From contig NZ_CP048115.1 of the NCBI RefSeq assembly GCF_010093045.1, positions 1,426,001 to 1,490,000 on the forward strand: a stretch of 64,000 nucleotides of DNA. Reading direction: 5' to 3'. Below the pieces are notes generated by a model. The model was given only the letters and a program-made list of their open reading frames with translations. It ran no database searches and was not told the DNA's origin. The stretch is from Mucilaginibacter sp. 14171R-50 (GTDB lineage Bacteria; Bacteroidota; Bacteroidia; Sphingobacteriales; Sphingobacteriaceae). This document shows, piece after piece, positions 1 to 8,984 of this stretch (the first letter of the stretch is position 1; every line of letters starts with the position of its first letter). The translations under genes were made by a program, and so were the position numbers.

Positions 1-923
1 CGGTTCTGTAAAACGGGTTCAATAAAATTAACTTTCCCATTGATGATCTTACCGGGCAGATCCGGCAGGCTGATGGTGACAGGCTGATTTAATTTTAAGC
101 CCGCAATAGCAGACTGGTCGATTTTTATAATGGCCCAGAGCCTATGCGGATTCACCACATTGAACAAGTTTTGCCCTTTTTCAACATACATACCCTCTTT
201 GATCGCTAAGGGCAGATTATTGGAAAAATCCGCAGCCATTTTTTGATCGGCGCTGCCCATCTGGCTATGCGGCATATCATGCACATGGCCTTCGTAAGCA
301 CTATAAACCGGCAGGCTGTAAAACGGCTTACCGGTTTTAATGATCTGGCTAACCTGCGCATCCGTCATTCCAAGTAGCAATAGCTTCTGTTTGGAGGCAT
401 TCACCAGAGAAATTTCCTGCGGAGAGTTTTTACCGATAAAGATCAAATCCTGTTGGGCGGTCACCAGTTCCGGGCTGTAAATATCAAAAATGCGTTGTCC
501 TCTATGAATTTCCTGGAAAGCATATTTGATGTACAACTTTTCAATGCGCCCTGAAAAACGGGACGCGATATTGTTAAATGTCCGTGTGTCGAAATCGAGG
601 TAGCCGTCTGCTAAAATGGCTGTTGGTATTTCTTTTTGTTCGGGCACGATAGCTTTAACCGCGGAAACGACCGAAGCATTGACCGGTTGCAAAACCGTAT
701 TCAAACTGATCCCCGCGCCCTCACTGGCCTGCCCTGATTTTTTAACCAGGGTCATACCGCAAATGGGGCAGCTACCGGGATGGTCTTCCAGTATCTGCGG
801 GTGCATCGGGCAGGTATATTTTACCTCGTTTTTTGCCTGAACAGTAACAGTTGCAGGTTTGGGATTAGAGCAGGCGCTAAGGACTGCTATAATGGCCAAT
901 GCGATCATTTTAATTGCTTTCAT
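1..923 (-). CDS. cusB: RND efflux periplasmic adaptor (CusB-like), 3' end cut by window
   Basis: This is the membrane-fusion subunit of a copper/silver-type tripartite pump, linking the inner-membrane RND protein to the outer-membrane channel. About 307 residues are visible and the C-terminus lies outside the window. The N-terminus is a lipoprotein signal ending in LSAC. A heavy-metal-binding domain follows at about residues 36-60 (YTCPMHP and CPICGM), then adaptor-type barrel-sandwich sequence. The ATG at 923 was chosen because it is preceded by AAAGGGA; an in-frame ATG at 935 is an alternative. The start overlaps the end of the TolC-family gene, so the two are probably translated together. 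The HMBD suggests metal handover from periplasmic carriers. Confidence 0.88.
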   Translation of the reverse strand, partial: MKAIKMIALAIIAVLSACSNPKPATVTVQAKNEVKYTCPMHPQILEDHPGSCPICGMTLVKKSGQASEGAGISLNTVLQPVNASVVSAVKAIVPEQKEIPTAILADGYLDFDTRTFNNIASRFSGRIEKLYIKYAFQEIHRGQRIFDIYSPELVTAQQDLIFIGKNSPQEISLVNASKQKLLLLGMTDAQVSQIIKTGKPFYSLPVYSAYEGHVHDMPHSQMGSADQKMAADFSNNLPLAIKEGMYVEKGQNLFNVVNPHRLWAIIKIDQSAIAGLKLNQPVTISLPDLPGKIINGKVNFIEPVLQN

Positions 924-2142
924 ATTCCCTTTCATAAGCGACCTGTAAGGTCAATAATTCCTGTAACCGGTCTAAAGCCGTCATTCTTGCCATCTGCAAA
1001 TCCTTAATGCCATTTAGTACCGATGGCAGATCGCCGGTATTCTGGTCGTAGGCCAGTAAAGCCGTTTTATAACCATTTTGCAATGCAGGTATAATGTTCT
1101 GCTCGTAGTTTCTCAACTGCCTTTTCTTACTGCCCATATCCGTTTTTACTCCCGCCAGTTGTCCTTGCGCCTGGTTCAAAATATCCAGCTTTTTCTGCTG
1201 CAATTCTTCCACTTCATAGTGGATCCCCTTCAGGTTGGCCTTATATTCTTTCGAGGCCCAGGGTACAATAGGAATGGTTATGGAACCCATTAAAACATAT
1301 TGATTGGACATACCGCCGTAACTTTGCATATGTGCGGCCTGAACACCAAAATCCGGTTTGCGTTTGGCATATTCCATTTGTGCACTAAGCTGTTGCAGGT
1401 CAATATTCCGGTTAATGCCTTTGATATCACTCCGCGCACCGGCGAGAGCTGCCGTATCGGTTATGGTTGTTTCATATGCTTTTAATACATAATTGGTATC
1501 CACCAAAAAAGCAGCCTGCTTATCCCGATTCATTAGGGTATTGAGCATGATATTCTTTTGCCTGATCTCGCTATTGATCTGCTCACGGGTATTATCCAGT
1601 TCAAACAACTCCGCTTTGGCTTTGTAAATGTTAGGCAATTTTTCCTTGCCATAGGTTAGCCGGATGTTCGCGTCCTTGAGCATATACTCCAGTAAATCTT
1701 GCGTATGCTGTAACAGCGCCAGTTTCTTTTCCAGCACTACTCTTTCGTAATAATATTGTTTAGCCTGGGCGATCAATTGATTTTTCAGGTAGTTTTTATC
1801 TTCTGCTGTCACTTTGGATTGTCCCTGCATATAAGCCTGTTTTGCTTTCAGCTTGGCGGGATTGATAAACATTTGCTCCGCCTGGATCATAAAGGCGCCG
1901 CCGTTCGGATTCAACTGATAAGGGACCTGGTACTGACCCGCGCTCAATTTGGGTGCATCCAAACTTCTTGCGCCCGTCGCGTAAGCATCCTGTGCGCTGG
2001 CCCTGGCGTCATAAGCTTGTAATGCCGGATTAGTTTTAACACGGGCCAGAACACTGTCTAAAGGAAGTCGCTGTGCTTTGGCCGACAAACCTGCCATACA
2101 AAGCAGCAGGATTACTATCATTGGATATCTTGTTTTCATCAT
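910..2142 (-). CDS. cusC: TolC-family outer-membrane efflux channel (CusC-like)
   Basis: This 410-residue protein is the outer-membrane exit duct of the copper/silver RND pump. It begins with a Sec signal peptide ending in AKAQ. The rest is mostly helical, with the Ala/Gln/Leu-rich repeats typical of outer-membrane efflux proteins. The reading frame extends upstream to 2346, but the ATG at 2142 is preferred: it follows GGAGGTAAAGGA and overlaps the TGA of the permease gene (ATGA), a usual sign of translational coupling. The adaptor gene follows with a short overlap. The family is clear; the metal substrate is inferred from the neighbours. Confidence 0.87.
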   Translation of the reverse strand: MMKTRYPMIVILLLCMAGLSAKAQRLPLDSVLARVKTNPALQAYDARASAQDAYATGARSLDAPKLSAGQYQVPYQLNPNGGAFMIQAEQMFINPAKLKAKQAYMQGQSKVTAEDKNYLKNQLIAQAKQYYYERVVLEKKLALLQHTQDLLEYMLKDANIRLTYGKEKLPNIYKAKAELFELDNTREQINSEIRQKNIMLNTLMNRDKQAAFLVDTNYVLKAYETTITDTAALAGARSDIKGINRNIDLQQLSAQMEYAKRKPDFGVQAAHMQSYGGMSNQYVLMGSITIPIVPWASKEYKANLKGIHYEVEELQQKKLDILNQAQGQLAGVKTDMGSKKRQLRNYEQNIIPALQNGYKTALLAYDQNTGDLPSVLNGIKDLQMARMTALDRLQELLTLQVAYEREYESN

Positions 2143-4031
2143 TCCTTTACCTCCAATACTTCCAGTTTGCCATGTTTCCTGAGTTCGTATTCCTTGACCA
2201 TCAAAAAGATAAGCGGCGTAACCAATAAAATATGGGTGGAAGAAGTTAATACGCCGCCGATCATCGGCAGTACGATCGGCAGCATAACATCGCTGCCTGT
2301 CCCGGTAGCCCAAAGCACCGGCACTAAACCAAACAGCGCCACACAAACGGTCATCAGTTTTGGCCGCAAGCGTTTGACCGCGCCATTCATGACATATTCC
2401 CGCAAATCAGCTTTGGTTATGGTTGTTGCACTATTGCCTTTTATCGCCACTAATTGCTGCATGGCATCGTTCAGGTAAATCACCATCACAATACCAGTTT
2501 CCACCGCGATACCAAACAAGGCAATAAAACCGACCGCCACGGCAACCGACAGATGCACCCCAAAGAAATACACCATATAAGCGCCGCCAATTAAAGCGAA
2601 TGGAATGGAGATCAGGCTAAAGAATGCTTCGCGGATAGAATGAAAAGCGAAATACAGGCAGGCAAATATGATGATCAGGACAATAGGTAAGATCAATTTT
2701 AAGGTATGTTCGGCGCGTATCAGGTTTTCATACTGTCCGCTCCATTCGATATAATAACCTTTTGGCAGCTTTTTGACCATCGTATTTAACCTGTCCTGTG
2801 CTTCTTTTACCGTACTGCCCAGATCACGGTCGCGTACATTAAATAAAACTGTCCCCCGCAATAGCGCATTTTCAGATTGGATCATCGCTGGGCCATCGCT
2901 GATCTTTATATCGGCGACAGTCGATAAAGGGATCGGGCCGTTATTCATGGTTTGCACCAAGGTGCCTTTGATCGCTTCTACGGTGTTCCGGTAATCCTGC
3001 GCGAAACGAACGTTGACACTAAAGCGCTGTCTGCCCTCTATGGTTTTGGTCAGGCTCATTCCACCCAAGGCACTTTCAACCACTTCGTTGACATCATCCA
3101 CGCTTAAACCGTAGCGGCCTATTGCCTCTTTGTTGACCTGTATATCTAAATATTTACCGCCGGTGATCGGGTCAACATACAAATCCTTCACACCATTCAC
3201 ACCCTGTAAGGACATTTTCATTTGGGTAGCTAAAGCATTGATCGTATCTAAATTCTGCCCGTAGATTTTCAGGCCCACGTCGGTACGGATACCGGTGGAG
3301 AGCATATTGATGCGGTTAATGATCGGCTGTGTCCAGCCGTTTACGACACCTGGTATTTGCAGCTTGGCGTTCAGTTCATTGATGATATCTTCTTTCTTGA
3401 GGTCCTTGCGCCATTCACCTTTGGGCTTTAACAGGATGATCGTTTCCGTCATACTGATCGGGGAATTATCGGTAGCGGTATTCGCCCTGCCTGCTTTTCC
3501 CAAAACGCTTTTCACTTCGGGTACGCTTTTGATAATTTTATCCTGTACCTGTAAAAGCTGTTTGGCCTCGGCATTGGATACATCCGGCTGGGTAACGGGC
3601 ATAAAAAGGATCGTTCCCTCGTCCAAAGGCGGCATAAACTCGCTGCCTAAACTTAACAACAACGGAACGCTGATCAGGAGTGCAATGATATTGATACCGA
3701 TAGTGGTCTTACGCCAGGTCACGCACCAATTCAATATCGGGCGGTATATCTTTTCCAGCCCGCGATTTAGCGGATTATGATCGTCTGTTCTTAATTTCCC
3801 TTTCAGGAAAAAAGAGATCAGCACCGGTGCCAGCGTTACCGCCAATATCGCATCAATGGCCAGTATAAATGTTTTTGTCCAGGCTAACGGCCCAAACAAT
3901 TTACCCTCCTGGCCCTCCAATAGAAATACCGGCAGGAAGGAAGCAACGATAATGAGCGTGGAGAAGAATACGCCACGGCCCACCTGCTTACAGGATGCTT
4001 CTATAATTTTTATTCGTTCTGCTATGGTCAT
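2139..4031 (-). CDS. cusA: CusA-like RND permease, C-terminal part of a split gene
   Basis: This 630-residue frame matches the C-terminal 60 percent of a heavy-metal RND permease. It starts MTIAERIKIIEASCKQVGRG, corresponding to the cytoplasmic loop before transmembrane segment 5. It then contains the large second periplasmic loop (EFMPPLDEGTILFMP motif) and the last transmembrane helices. Its ATG overlaps the TGA of the upstream half (4028-4031). One added A in the five-A run just upstream would fuse the two frames into a normal-length CusA of about 1055 residues. The gene is therefore either frameshifted, sequenced with an error, or genuinely translated as two coupled halves. Confidence 0.82.
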   Translation of the reverse strand: MTIAERIKIIEASCKQVGRGVFFSTLIIVASFLPVFLLEGQEGKLFGPLAWTKTFILAIDAILAVTLAPVLISFFLKGKLRTDDHNPLNRGLEKIYRPILNWCVTWRKTTIGINIIALLISVPLLLSLGSEFMPPLDEGTILFMPVTQPDVSNAEAKQLLQVQDKIIKSVPEVKSVLGKAGRANTATDNSPISMTETIILLKPKGEWRKDLKKEDIINELNAKLQIPGVVNGWTQPIINRINMLSTGIRTDVGLKIYGQNLDTINALATQMKMSLQGVNGVKDLYVDPITGGKYLDIQVNKEAIGRYGLSVDDVNEVVESALGGMSLTKTIEGRQRFSVNVRFAQDYRNTVEAIKGTLVQTMNNGPIPLSTVADIKISDGPAMIQSENALLRGTVLFNVRDRDLGSTVKEAQDRLNTMVKKLPKGYYIEWSGQYENLIRAEHTLKLILPIVLIIIFACLYFAFHSIREAFFSLISIPFALIGGAYMVYFFGVHLSVAVAVGFIALFGIAVETGIVMVIYLNDAMQQLVAIKGNSATTITKADLREYVMNGAVKRLRPKLMTVCVALFGLVPVLWATGTGSDVMLPIVLPMIGGVLTSSTHILLVTPLIFLMVKEYELRKHGKLEVLEVKE

Positions 4032-5302
4032 GATTTTTCTTTTTGTTGGGCAATAGATAAGTTCCTATGCGAGTTTTCTACCATGACAATGCCGTTATCT
4101 ACTATGACCCCGATAGCCAAAGCAATTCCTGTTAAGGACATGATATTGGAACTGATGCCGAAGGCATTTAATAAAATAAAGCTTGCGGCGATAGTGATGG
4201 GAATTTGAATAATAATACTTAATGCGCTGCGCCAGCTAAACAGGAACAGGATAACAATAATAGACACCGTGATCATTTCTTCGATCAGCGTATGCTTGAC
4301 CGAATTAATCGCGTTTTCGATGAGTTCACTGCGGTCATAAGCGATCTTGAACGATACGCCCTGCGGCAGGCCTTTTTGAATATCCGCCATTTTATCCTTA
4401 ACGGCATGAATTACCTTATCCGCATTTTCGCCGTAACGCATCACCACGATGCCGCCCACTGCTTCGCCGTCACCGTTCCGGTCGAAGATACCCAGACGTT
4501 CATCGCCGCCCATTTGTACGGTGGCCACATCTTTAATTTTTACCGGGATGGAGTTAATGACGCCAACTGGGATATTTTCGACATCCGTTAAGCTTTTGAT
4601 ATAGCCCAGGCCGCGAACGATATAACCGGTGCCATTCATTTCAAATTTGCGCCCGCCTACGTCATTGTTATTGCTTTTAACAGATTTTAATACTTGCGAT
4701 AGCGGAATATTGTAATAATTGAGCTTATGCGGGTCGATGCTGACCTGGTATTGCTTTTCAAAACCACCAAAAGAGGCCACTTCGCTGACACCGGGAACGG
4801 TTTGCAGTCCCAACTTTACATACCAGTCCTGTAAGGCGCGCTGTTCGCCGAGATCCATGCCTTTGGCATCTAAGGTGTACCATAGGATATGGCCTACACC
4901 TGTGCCGTCCGGCCCCAATGTCGGCGTGATACCTTCCGGCAACAAACGTTGCGCATAGTTCAGTCGCTCCAGTACCCGGCTTCGCGCCCAGTACACATCC
5001 GCTTTATCCTCAAAAACAATATAAACAAAACTCATCCCGAACATGGAAGTCGCCCGGATGGCTTTTACTTTCGGGATACCTTGCAGGTTACTCACCAGCG
5101 GGTAGGTCACCTGGTCTTCCATGATCTGCGGGCTGCGGCCCTGCCATTCGGTAAATACGATCACCTGGTTATCCGATAAGTCGGGTATGGCATCTATGGG
5201 GTTTTCCCTGACCGCATAAGCACCCCAGGCAAACAGCGCGATGGCGATCAGTAAAACGATATACCTGTTCTTTAGAGACAGGGTAATCAATTGGTTAATC
5301 AT
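4028..5302 (-). CDS. cusA: CusA-like RND permease, N-terminal part of a split gene
   Basis: This 424-residue frame is the N-terminal part of a CzcA/CusA-type proton-driven metal exporter. It has transmembrane segment 1 (residues 10-30), the first periplasmic porter loop (ENPIDAIPDLSDNQV motif) and transmembrane segments 2-4. The last of these carries the family's acidic signature in VIVDNGIVMVEN. It ends shortly after segment 4 with QQKEKS and TGA. The start at 5302 was chosen at MINQLITLSLKNRY, because upstream residues do not resemble the family. It lies downstream of the small HMBD gene and upstream of the outer-membrane gene, a normal cus order. Confidence 0.82.
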   Translation of the reverse strand: MINQLITLSLKNRYIVLLIAIALFAWGAYAVRENPIDAIPDLSDNQVIVFTEWQGRSPQIMEDQVTYPLVSNLQGIPKVKAIRATSMFGMSFVYIVFEDKADVYWARSRVLERLNYAQRLLPEGITPTLGPDGTGVGHILWYTLDAKGMDLGEQRALQDWYVKLGLQTVPGVSEVASFGGFEKQYQVSIDPHKLNYYNIPLSQVLKSVKSNNNDVGGRKFEMNGTGYIVRGLGYIKSLTDVENIPVGVINSIPVKIKDVATVQMGGDERLGIFDRNGDGEAVGGIVVMRYGENADKVIHAVKDKMADIQKGLPQGVSFKIAYDRSELIENAINSVKHTLIEEMITVSIIVILFLFSWRSALSIIIQIPITIAASFILLNAFGISSNIMSLTGIALAIGVIVDNGIVMVENSHRNLSIAQQKEKS

Positions 5303-5349
5303 CTTAATTGCTTTATAAATCCGGCAGATCAAAATCTGCCGGATTTAAT

Positions 5350-5601
5350 TTACATCTTCATTTTTTCCGCCGGTTTCTTTTTTGTAGTTTCCTTTTTTAC
5401 CAGGGTCATGCCGCATTTCGGGCATTTGCCCGGTTTATCGCTCAGCACTTCCGGGTGCATGGTACAGGTGTACTGCACTTTTGGAGCAGGCTTTACCTTT
5501 TTGGTTCTGGTCGTGTCAGTAAGTGGATTAGTGGTGTGCGAAGCAAAAACGGTCGCGGCAGAAAACAGGATGGCCACAGCCATCAGCATTACTTTTTTCA
5601 T
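5350..5601 (-). CDS. Small exported heavy-metal-binding-domain protein
   Basis: This 83-residue protein has a signal peptide (about residues 1-20, ending VFA) followed by one heavy-metal-binding domain. The metal ligands are in YTCTMHPEV and CPKCGM, and the tail is Lys/Met-rich and ends MKM. The same domain occurs in the neighbouring adaptor and twice in the multicopper oxidase. It is probably a periplasmic metal carrier or scavenger feeding the CusABC pump encoded directly downstream. It lies 47 bases before the pump permease and is likely cotranscribed. No enzymatic function is apparent. Confidence 0.85.
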   Translation of the reverse strand: MKKVMLMAVAILFSAATVFASHTTNPLTDTTRTKKVKPAPKVQYTCTMHPEVLSDKPGKCPKCGMTLVKKETTKKKPAEKMKM

Positions 5602-5721
5602 GAGTTTTAAAAATTAAAATGAATAAATAGTATAGGCAAAACCTACACAGGATTATGAATTAAGATGGATTTCAAAGGAATTAAAGCCGGTAAAGAAAAT
5701 ACGGGCTAAGAAAAGTACAGG

Positions 5722-6090
5722 TCAGATCCTGTAGGCACAGTTCAACGTATAGATCGGTATATCAGGATCACCTGGCGGGGCGTTTGCCTGATAACTCATC
5801 GGAGCATCGCGTTCAGTTAGCGTATTAACAGAAGTCCAGTAAATGGGTGCCGGTAATATAGCTGATGCAGATGAACTTAAAACAGTTGCGTTAGTGGTAA
5901 CGTGGCTGTCCTTTATCTTGAAGGTTTTGCTTTCATGCTTGCAGCAATTATTTTGATCGGTATGATCTGCCGAGGCATAGGTCAGCTTAACCGAAGTGAG
6001 TTTACCGCAGCAATAAAAACGGTTTACCCCGATACCCACCAGGGATAAAAGGTAAATGGCCGTTAGCAATATAAGTGCGGTGCGTTTCAC
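5722..6090 (-). CDS. Small exported Cys protein, HYC_CC_PP-like
   Basis: This 122-residue protein has an N-terminal hydrophobic segment (residues 3-22), then FYCCGK, a second pair NCC near residue 49, and APPGDPDIP near the C-terminus. The arrangement, an aromatic-Cys motif after the membrane segment, a Cys pair and a late PP motif, resembles a Bacteroidota family that I recall being named HYC_CC_PP. Its function is unknown. Placement between a metallothionein-like gene and the CusA pump suggests a role in periplasmic copper handling. It resembles other small proteins in this island (13439, 16141, 19714). Confidence 0.72.
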   Translation of the reverse strand: MKRTALILLTAIYLLSLVGIGVNRFYCCGKLTSVKLTYASADHTDQNNCCKHESKTFKIKDSHVTTNATVLSSSASAILPAPIYWTSVNTLTERDAPMSYQANAPPGDPDIPIYTLNCAYRI

Positions 6091-6126
6091 AAATCGAAAT
6101 TACTATTTTTATTTAATTAAAGTGAT

Positions 6127-6160
6127 AAGCAGCGCCGCCCCGGTTAAGGGACGGCTGCTT
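6127..6160. terminator. Hairpin between two small Cys-rich genes
   Basis: A stem AAGCAG/CTGCTT continues through CCG/CGG and CCC/GGG with small bulges. It lies directly after the stop of the 63-residue Cys-rich gene on the minus strand. A five-T run follows only in the plus orientation, so for the minus-strand operon it may be an attenuator or processing hairpin. Confidence 0.45.
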
Positions 6161-6165
6161 TTTAC

Positions 6166-6357
6166 TTATAATTTACATTTAGTCTTACATTCTCCTGAAT
6201 CCTTACAGCTTTTACTGCAATAATCCTTGCAATTTGGCCCACAACCCTTTGCGCATTTGGAACAGGTTATTTTGTTATTGCAGCAGGGGGTATTGGCATA
6301 AGTAATCGAGGCAACAGATAATAACATCACCATGGTGATGAAAAGAAACTTTTTCAT
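6166..6357 (-). CDS. Exported metallothionein-like Cys-rich peptide
   Basis: This 63-residue protein has a signal peptide ending TYA and a mature part of about 42 residues with ten cysteines, spaced CC-x5-C-x2-C-x3-C-x3-C-x3-C-x3-C-x5-C-x3-C. The Cys density and Lys richness suggest soft-metal (probably Cu(I)) binding outside the cytoplasm, unlike classical cytosolic metallothioneins. A near-identical spacing occurs in the gene at 23309-23506. Both copies sit directly downstream of a 104-111-residue Cys-rich partner. I do not recognise a named family. Confidence 0.75.
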   Translation of the reverse strand: MKKFLFITMVMLLSVASITYANTPCCNNKITCSKCAKGCGPNCKDYCSKSCKDSGECKTKCKL

Positions 6358-6429
6358 GATTTTTTGAATTTTAAAGATTAATAATTAAACGATGATCAAT
6401 CGGGGATTGACCGGGTTCGGGATTAACTA

Positions 6430-6765
6430 TTAAGCTTTCGGCGGATTCCAGTCATTGTCCTGGTAATCCGACAATTCACCCACAGCAAAAGGAAGGGCAG
6501 CATGATCTTTCAGATCGGTTATTGCCGGTGAAAGGGAAACAGAGGGAACAATCGTAAAACTATAGATGCCGCAAGACAGCATAGCATTACAGGTACCTTT
6601 TGCACAATTGTTATCAGGATTATGCTTTTGCTGTTTACAGCAATCCTTCTGCGCACTTTGTTTGCAGCAAGATGCTGATGCCTTCGTATGCAAAGTGTTT
6701 GCCATCCCCGACACCGAGGATAGGAACAGGATACATAAGGTAAGGAAAACAGCGAGATACTTCAT
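6430..6765 (-). CDS. Exported Cys-rich protein with W-x-PP tail (copy 1)
   Basis: This 111-residue protein has a signal peptide ending at about residue 22. A Cys-rich segment follows (SCC, DCC, NCAKGTCNAMLSC), then a Cys-free domain (IVPSV...) and a C-terminal DWNPPKA. It is a divergent paralogue of the protein at 22926-23240, sharing the G-x-C-x-x-MLSC core and the W-x-PP ending. In both places it is followed by a ten-Cys peptide. It lies between the CopB-like ATPase and that peptide. Metal binding is inferred from composition; the family is otherwise unknown to me. Confidence 0.72.
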   Translation of the reverse strand: MKYLAVFLTLCILFLSSVSGMANTLHTKASASCCKQSAQKDCCKQQKHNPDNNCAKGTCNAMLSCGIYSFTIVPSVSLSPAITDLKDHAALPFAVGELSDYQDNDWNPPKA

Positions 6766-6900
6766 TATAGGGTTAAACTTATATTTTACAAAAATATTGT
6801 AATGAACTGCGTTGCCCTTTAAATCATTACTCCGCTAAGGTACGGATACATCAGTGGGATCATCTTATATAATTCCGATAAAAATTTATATCCTATTGCC

Positions 6901-8973
6901 CTAAGCTTTTACTTTCAACATACTGGCATTGATCGCAACAACCACCGTGCTGACCGTCATTAATATAGCCCCTGCTGCCGGGCTTAATACAATCCCCTGG
7001 TTATACAGCACACCGGCGGCCAGCGGCAAGGCGACCACATTGTAGCCAGTTGCCCAGGCCAGGTTCTGTATCATTTTACGATAGGTCGATTTACCAAAAA
7101 GGATCAAACTGACGATATCTTTGGGGTTACTATTTACCAGGACGATCCCCGCAGTTTCTGCCGCAATATCGCTACCGGAACCCACCGCGATACCAATATC
7201 TGCCTGGGCCAGCGCAGGAGCATCATTCACACCGTCTCCGGTCATCGCTACAAACTCACCTTTGCCCTGCAATTCCTTTATTTTCTCCAATTTCTGATGC
7301 GGCAATACTTCGGCCATAAAACTATCCATGCCCAAAGTTTTACTCACACTTGCGGCAACTTTTTGATTATCTCCGGTAAGCAGTGTGGATTTGATATTTT
7401 CTGCTTTTAAGGTTTTAATGGCTTCTGCCGATTCAGGACGTATCTCGTCGGATAACGCAATGTATCCTGCTAATTCATTTTCGATTAGTACAAATACTAC
7501 GGTTTCTGTATCATTTGCTGTAAAATCATCGGGCAGTTTGATCTTTTTTTCCGTTAAATAACCGGGACTAACTACTGATAGGTTTTTGCGCTCCACACTC
7601 GCTTCCACTCCCTGACCGGTTATGGCCTTAAAATTTTCTGCCCCGGGGATAGTGATCTTCAGATCTTTTACCTTTTGCAGGATACCGGCAGCAATCGGGT
7701 GTTCTGAGTTTTGCTCTAAGGCGGAGGCCAGTCGAATGAGTTCATTCTCGTTTATGCCTTTATTTAGCGCAACCACTTTGGATACCTCAAATTTGCCTAC
7801 GGTAAGTGTTCCTGTTTTATCAAATACAATGGTGGTGATTTTTCGCGCATTCTCAAATGCAGTCCTGTTTTTAATCAACAAACCGTGCTGAGCAGATAGC
7901 GAGGTGGATTTTGCGACTACGAGCGGAACGGCAAGCCCTAAAGCATGCGGACAGCAGATCACGATAACCGTAACCATTCTTTCCATGGCAAAAGCCAGAT
8001 CCTTGCCGTCTGCCAACCAGAAAGCAAAAGTACCGATGCCTGCAACCAGGGCAATGATGGTCAGCCATTTTGCCGCTTTATCGGCTAATAGCTGCGTATT
8101 GGATTTGGCGTCCTGTGCATTTTTAACCAGGGTGATAACTTTAGATAAATAGGAATCTTCGCCGCTGTGGGTCACTTTTACCCGTAATGAACCGTTACCA
8201 TTTACAGCGCCTGCGATAACTTCCTGGCCCGTTGATTTTTGAACCGGGGTGGATTCTCCCGTCAGCATGGATTCGTTGAGGTAACTTTCTCCATCCGCAA
8301 TAATGCCGTCAGCTGGAATTTTTTCTCCAGGTTTGATCAGTATCAAATCCCCCGTCTTTAGACTATCGGTTTTAACTTCGGTTGTATTTTTCCCATCGAT
8401 CAAATGCGCCTCGGCAGGCATCAACTGTACCAACAGCTCCAGTTCCCGCGATGCCCCGGCGACGGACCGCATTTCGATCCAGTGCCCTAAGAGCATAATC
8501 AGGATCAACGTGGTCAGCTCCCAAAAGAAATCCATCCCTTTCAAGCCAAATACGGTCGCTGCGCTGTAGGTATAGGCAACGGTAATCGCAAACCCGATCA
8601 GGGTCATCATACCGGGATTTTTATCCTTCATCTCGCTCAGCCAGCCTGTTAGAAACGGCCAGCCGCCGTAAACGAATACGGCAGATGCTAAAGCAAAAAG
8701 CAGGTACGGTGAACCTGTAAAACTGATGTCGAGATGTAGCCATTGCTGAATTTGCATCGATAATAACATCACCGGAACGGTCAACGCCAATACCACGTAA
8801 AACCGCTTCCTGAAATCGGCGATCATCATCGCGTGATGGTCATGGCCGGCCATCTCCATATGCAGATCATGGCCTTTTTTTTTATCGTCCTCGGCTGACA
8901 TTGCATGGTGGTCATGTCCATTGGCTGGTTCTATGTGATGATGCTCCTTTGAATGATGATCGTGATTTTTCAT
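6901..8973 (-). CDS. copB: Copper-exporting P1B-type ATPase, CopB-like (CPH)
   Basis: This 690-residue ATPase pumps copper (probably Cu(II) or Cu(I)/Ag) across the inner membrane. The first 50 residues are His/Met-rich (HDHH repeats) and replace an HMA domain. The membrane metal site is CPH within ICCPHALGLAVP (about residue 340), the P1B-3 signature. The catalytic core has DKTGTLT, TGES, an HP motif (EHPIA) and GDGVNDAPAL. It sits directly behind the multicopper oxidase gene with an 11-base gap. CopA-like Cu(I) export uses CPC, so this enzyme probably complements the CPC-type CopA at 20524-22758. Confidence 0.93.
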   Translation of the reverse strand: MKNHDHHSKEHHHIEPANGHDHHAMSAEDDKKKGHDLHMEMAGHDHHAMMIADFRKRFYVVLALTVPVMLLSMQIQQWLHLDISFTGSPYLLFALASAVFVYGGWPFLTGWLSEMKDKNPGMMTLIGFAITVAYTYSAATVFGLKGMDFFWELTTLILIMLLGHWIEMRSVAGASRELELLVQLMPAEAHLIDGKNTTEVKTDSLKTGDLILIKPGEKIPADGIIADGESYLNESMLTGESTPVQKSTGQEVIAGAVNGNGSLRVKVTHSGEDSYLSKVITLVKNAQDAKSNTQLLADKAAKWLTIIALVAGIGTFAFWLADGKDLAFAMERMVTVIVICCPHALGLAVPLVVAKSTSLSAQHGLLIKNRTAFENARKITTIVFDKTGTLTVGKFEVSKVVALNKGINENELIRLASALEQNSEHPIAAGILQKVKDLKITIPGAENFKAITGQGVEASVERKNLSVVSPGYLTEKKIKLPDDFTANDTETVVFVLIENELAGYIALSDEIRPESAEAIKTLKAENIKSTLLTGDNQKVAASVSKTLGMDSFMAEVLPHQKLEKIKELQGKGEFVAMTGDGVNDAPALAQADIGIAVGSGSDIAAETAGIVLVNSNPKDIVSLILFGKSTYRKMIQNLAWATGYNVVALPLAAGVLYNQGIVLSPAAGAILMTVSTVVVAINASMLKVKA

Positions 8974-8984
8974 AGCGATTTGAT

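Noticed and set aside
2143-2346. Upstream extension of the outer-membrane channel ORF
   Set aside because: The extra residues lack family resemblance and overlap the permease gene; GGAGG and the ATGA overlap point to the start at 2142.
4028-4060. Classical programmed -1 frameshift site in cusA
   Set aside because: The A-runs do not form an X-XXY-YYZ heptamer in the correct frame, so I treat the split as overlap or one-base change rather than programmed frameshifting.
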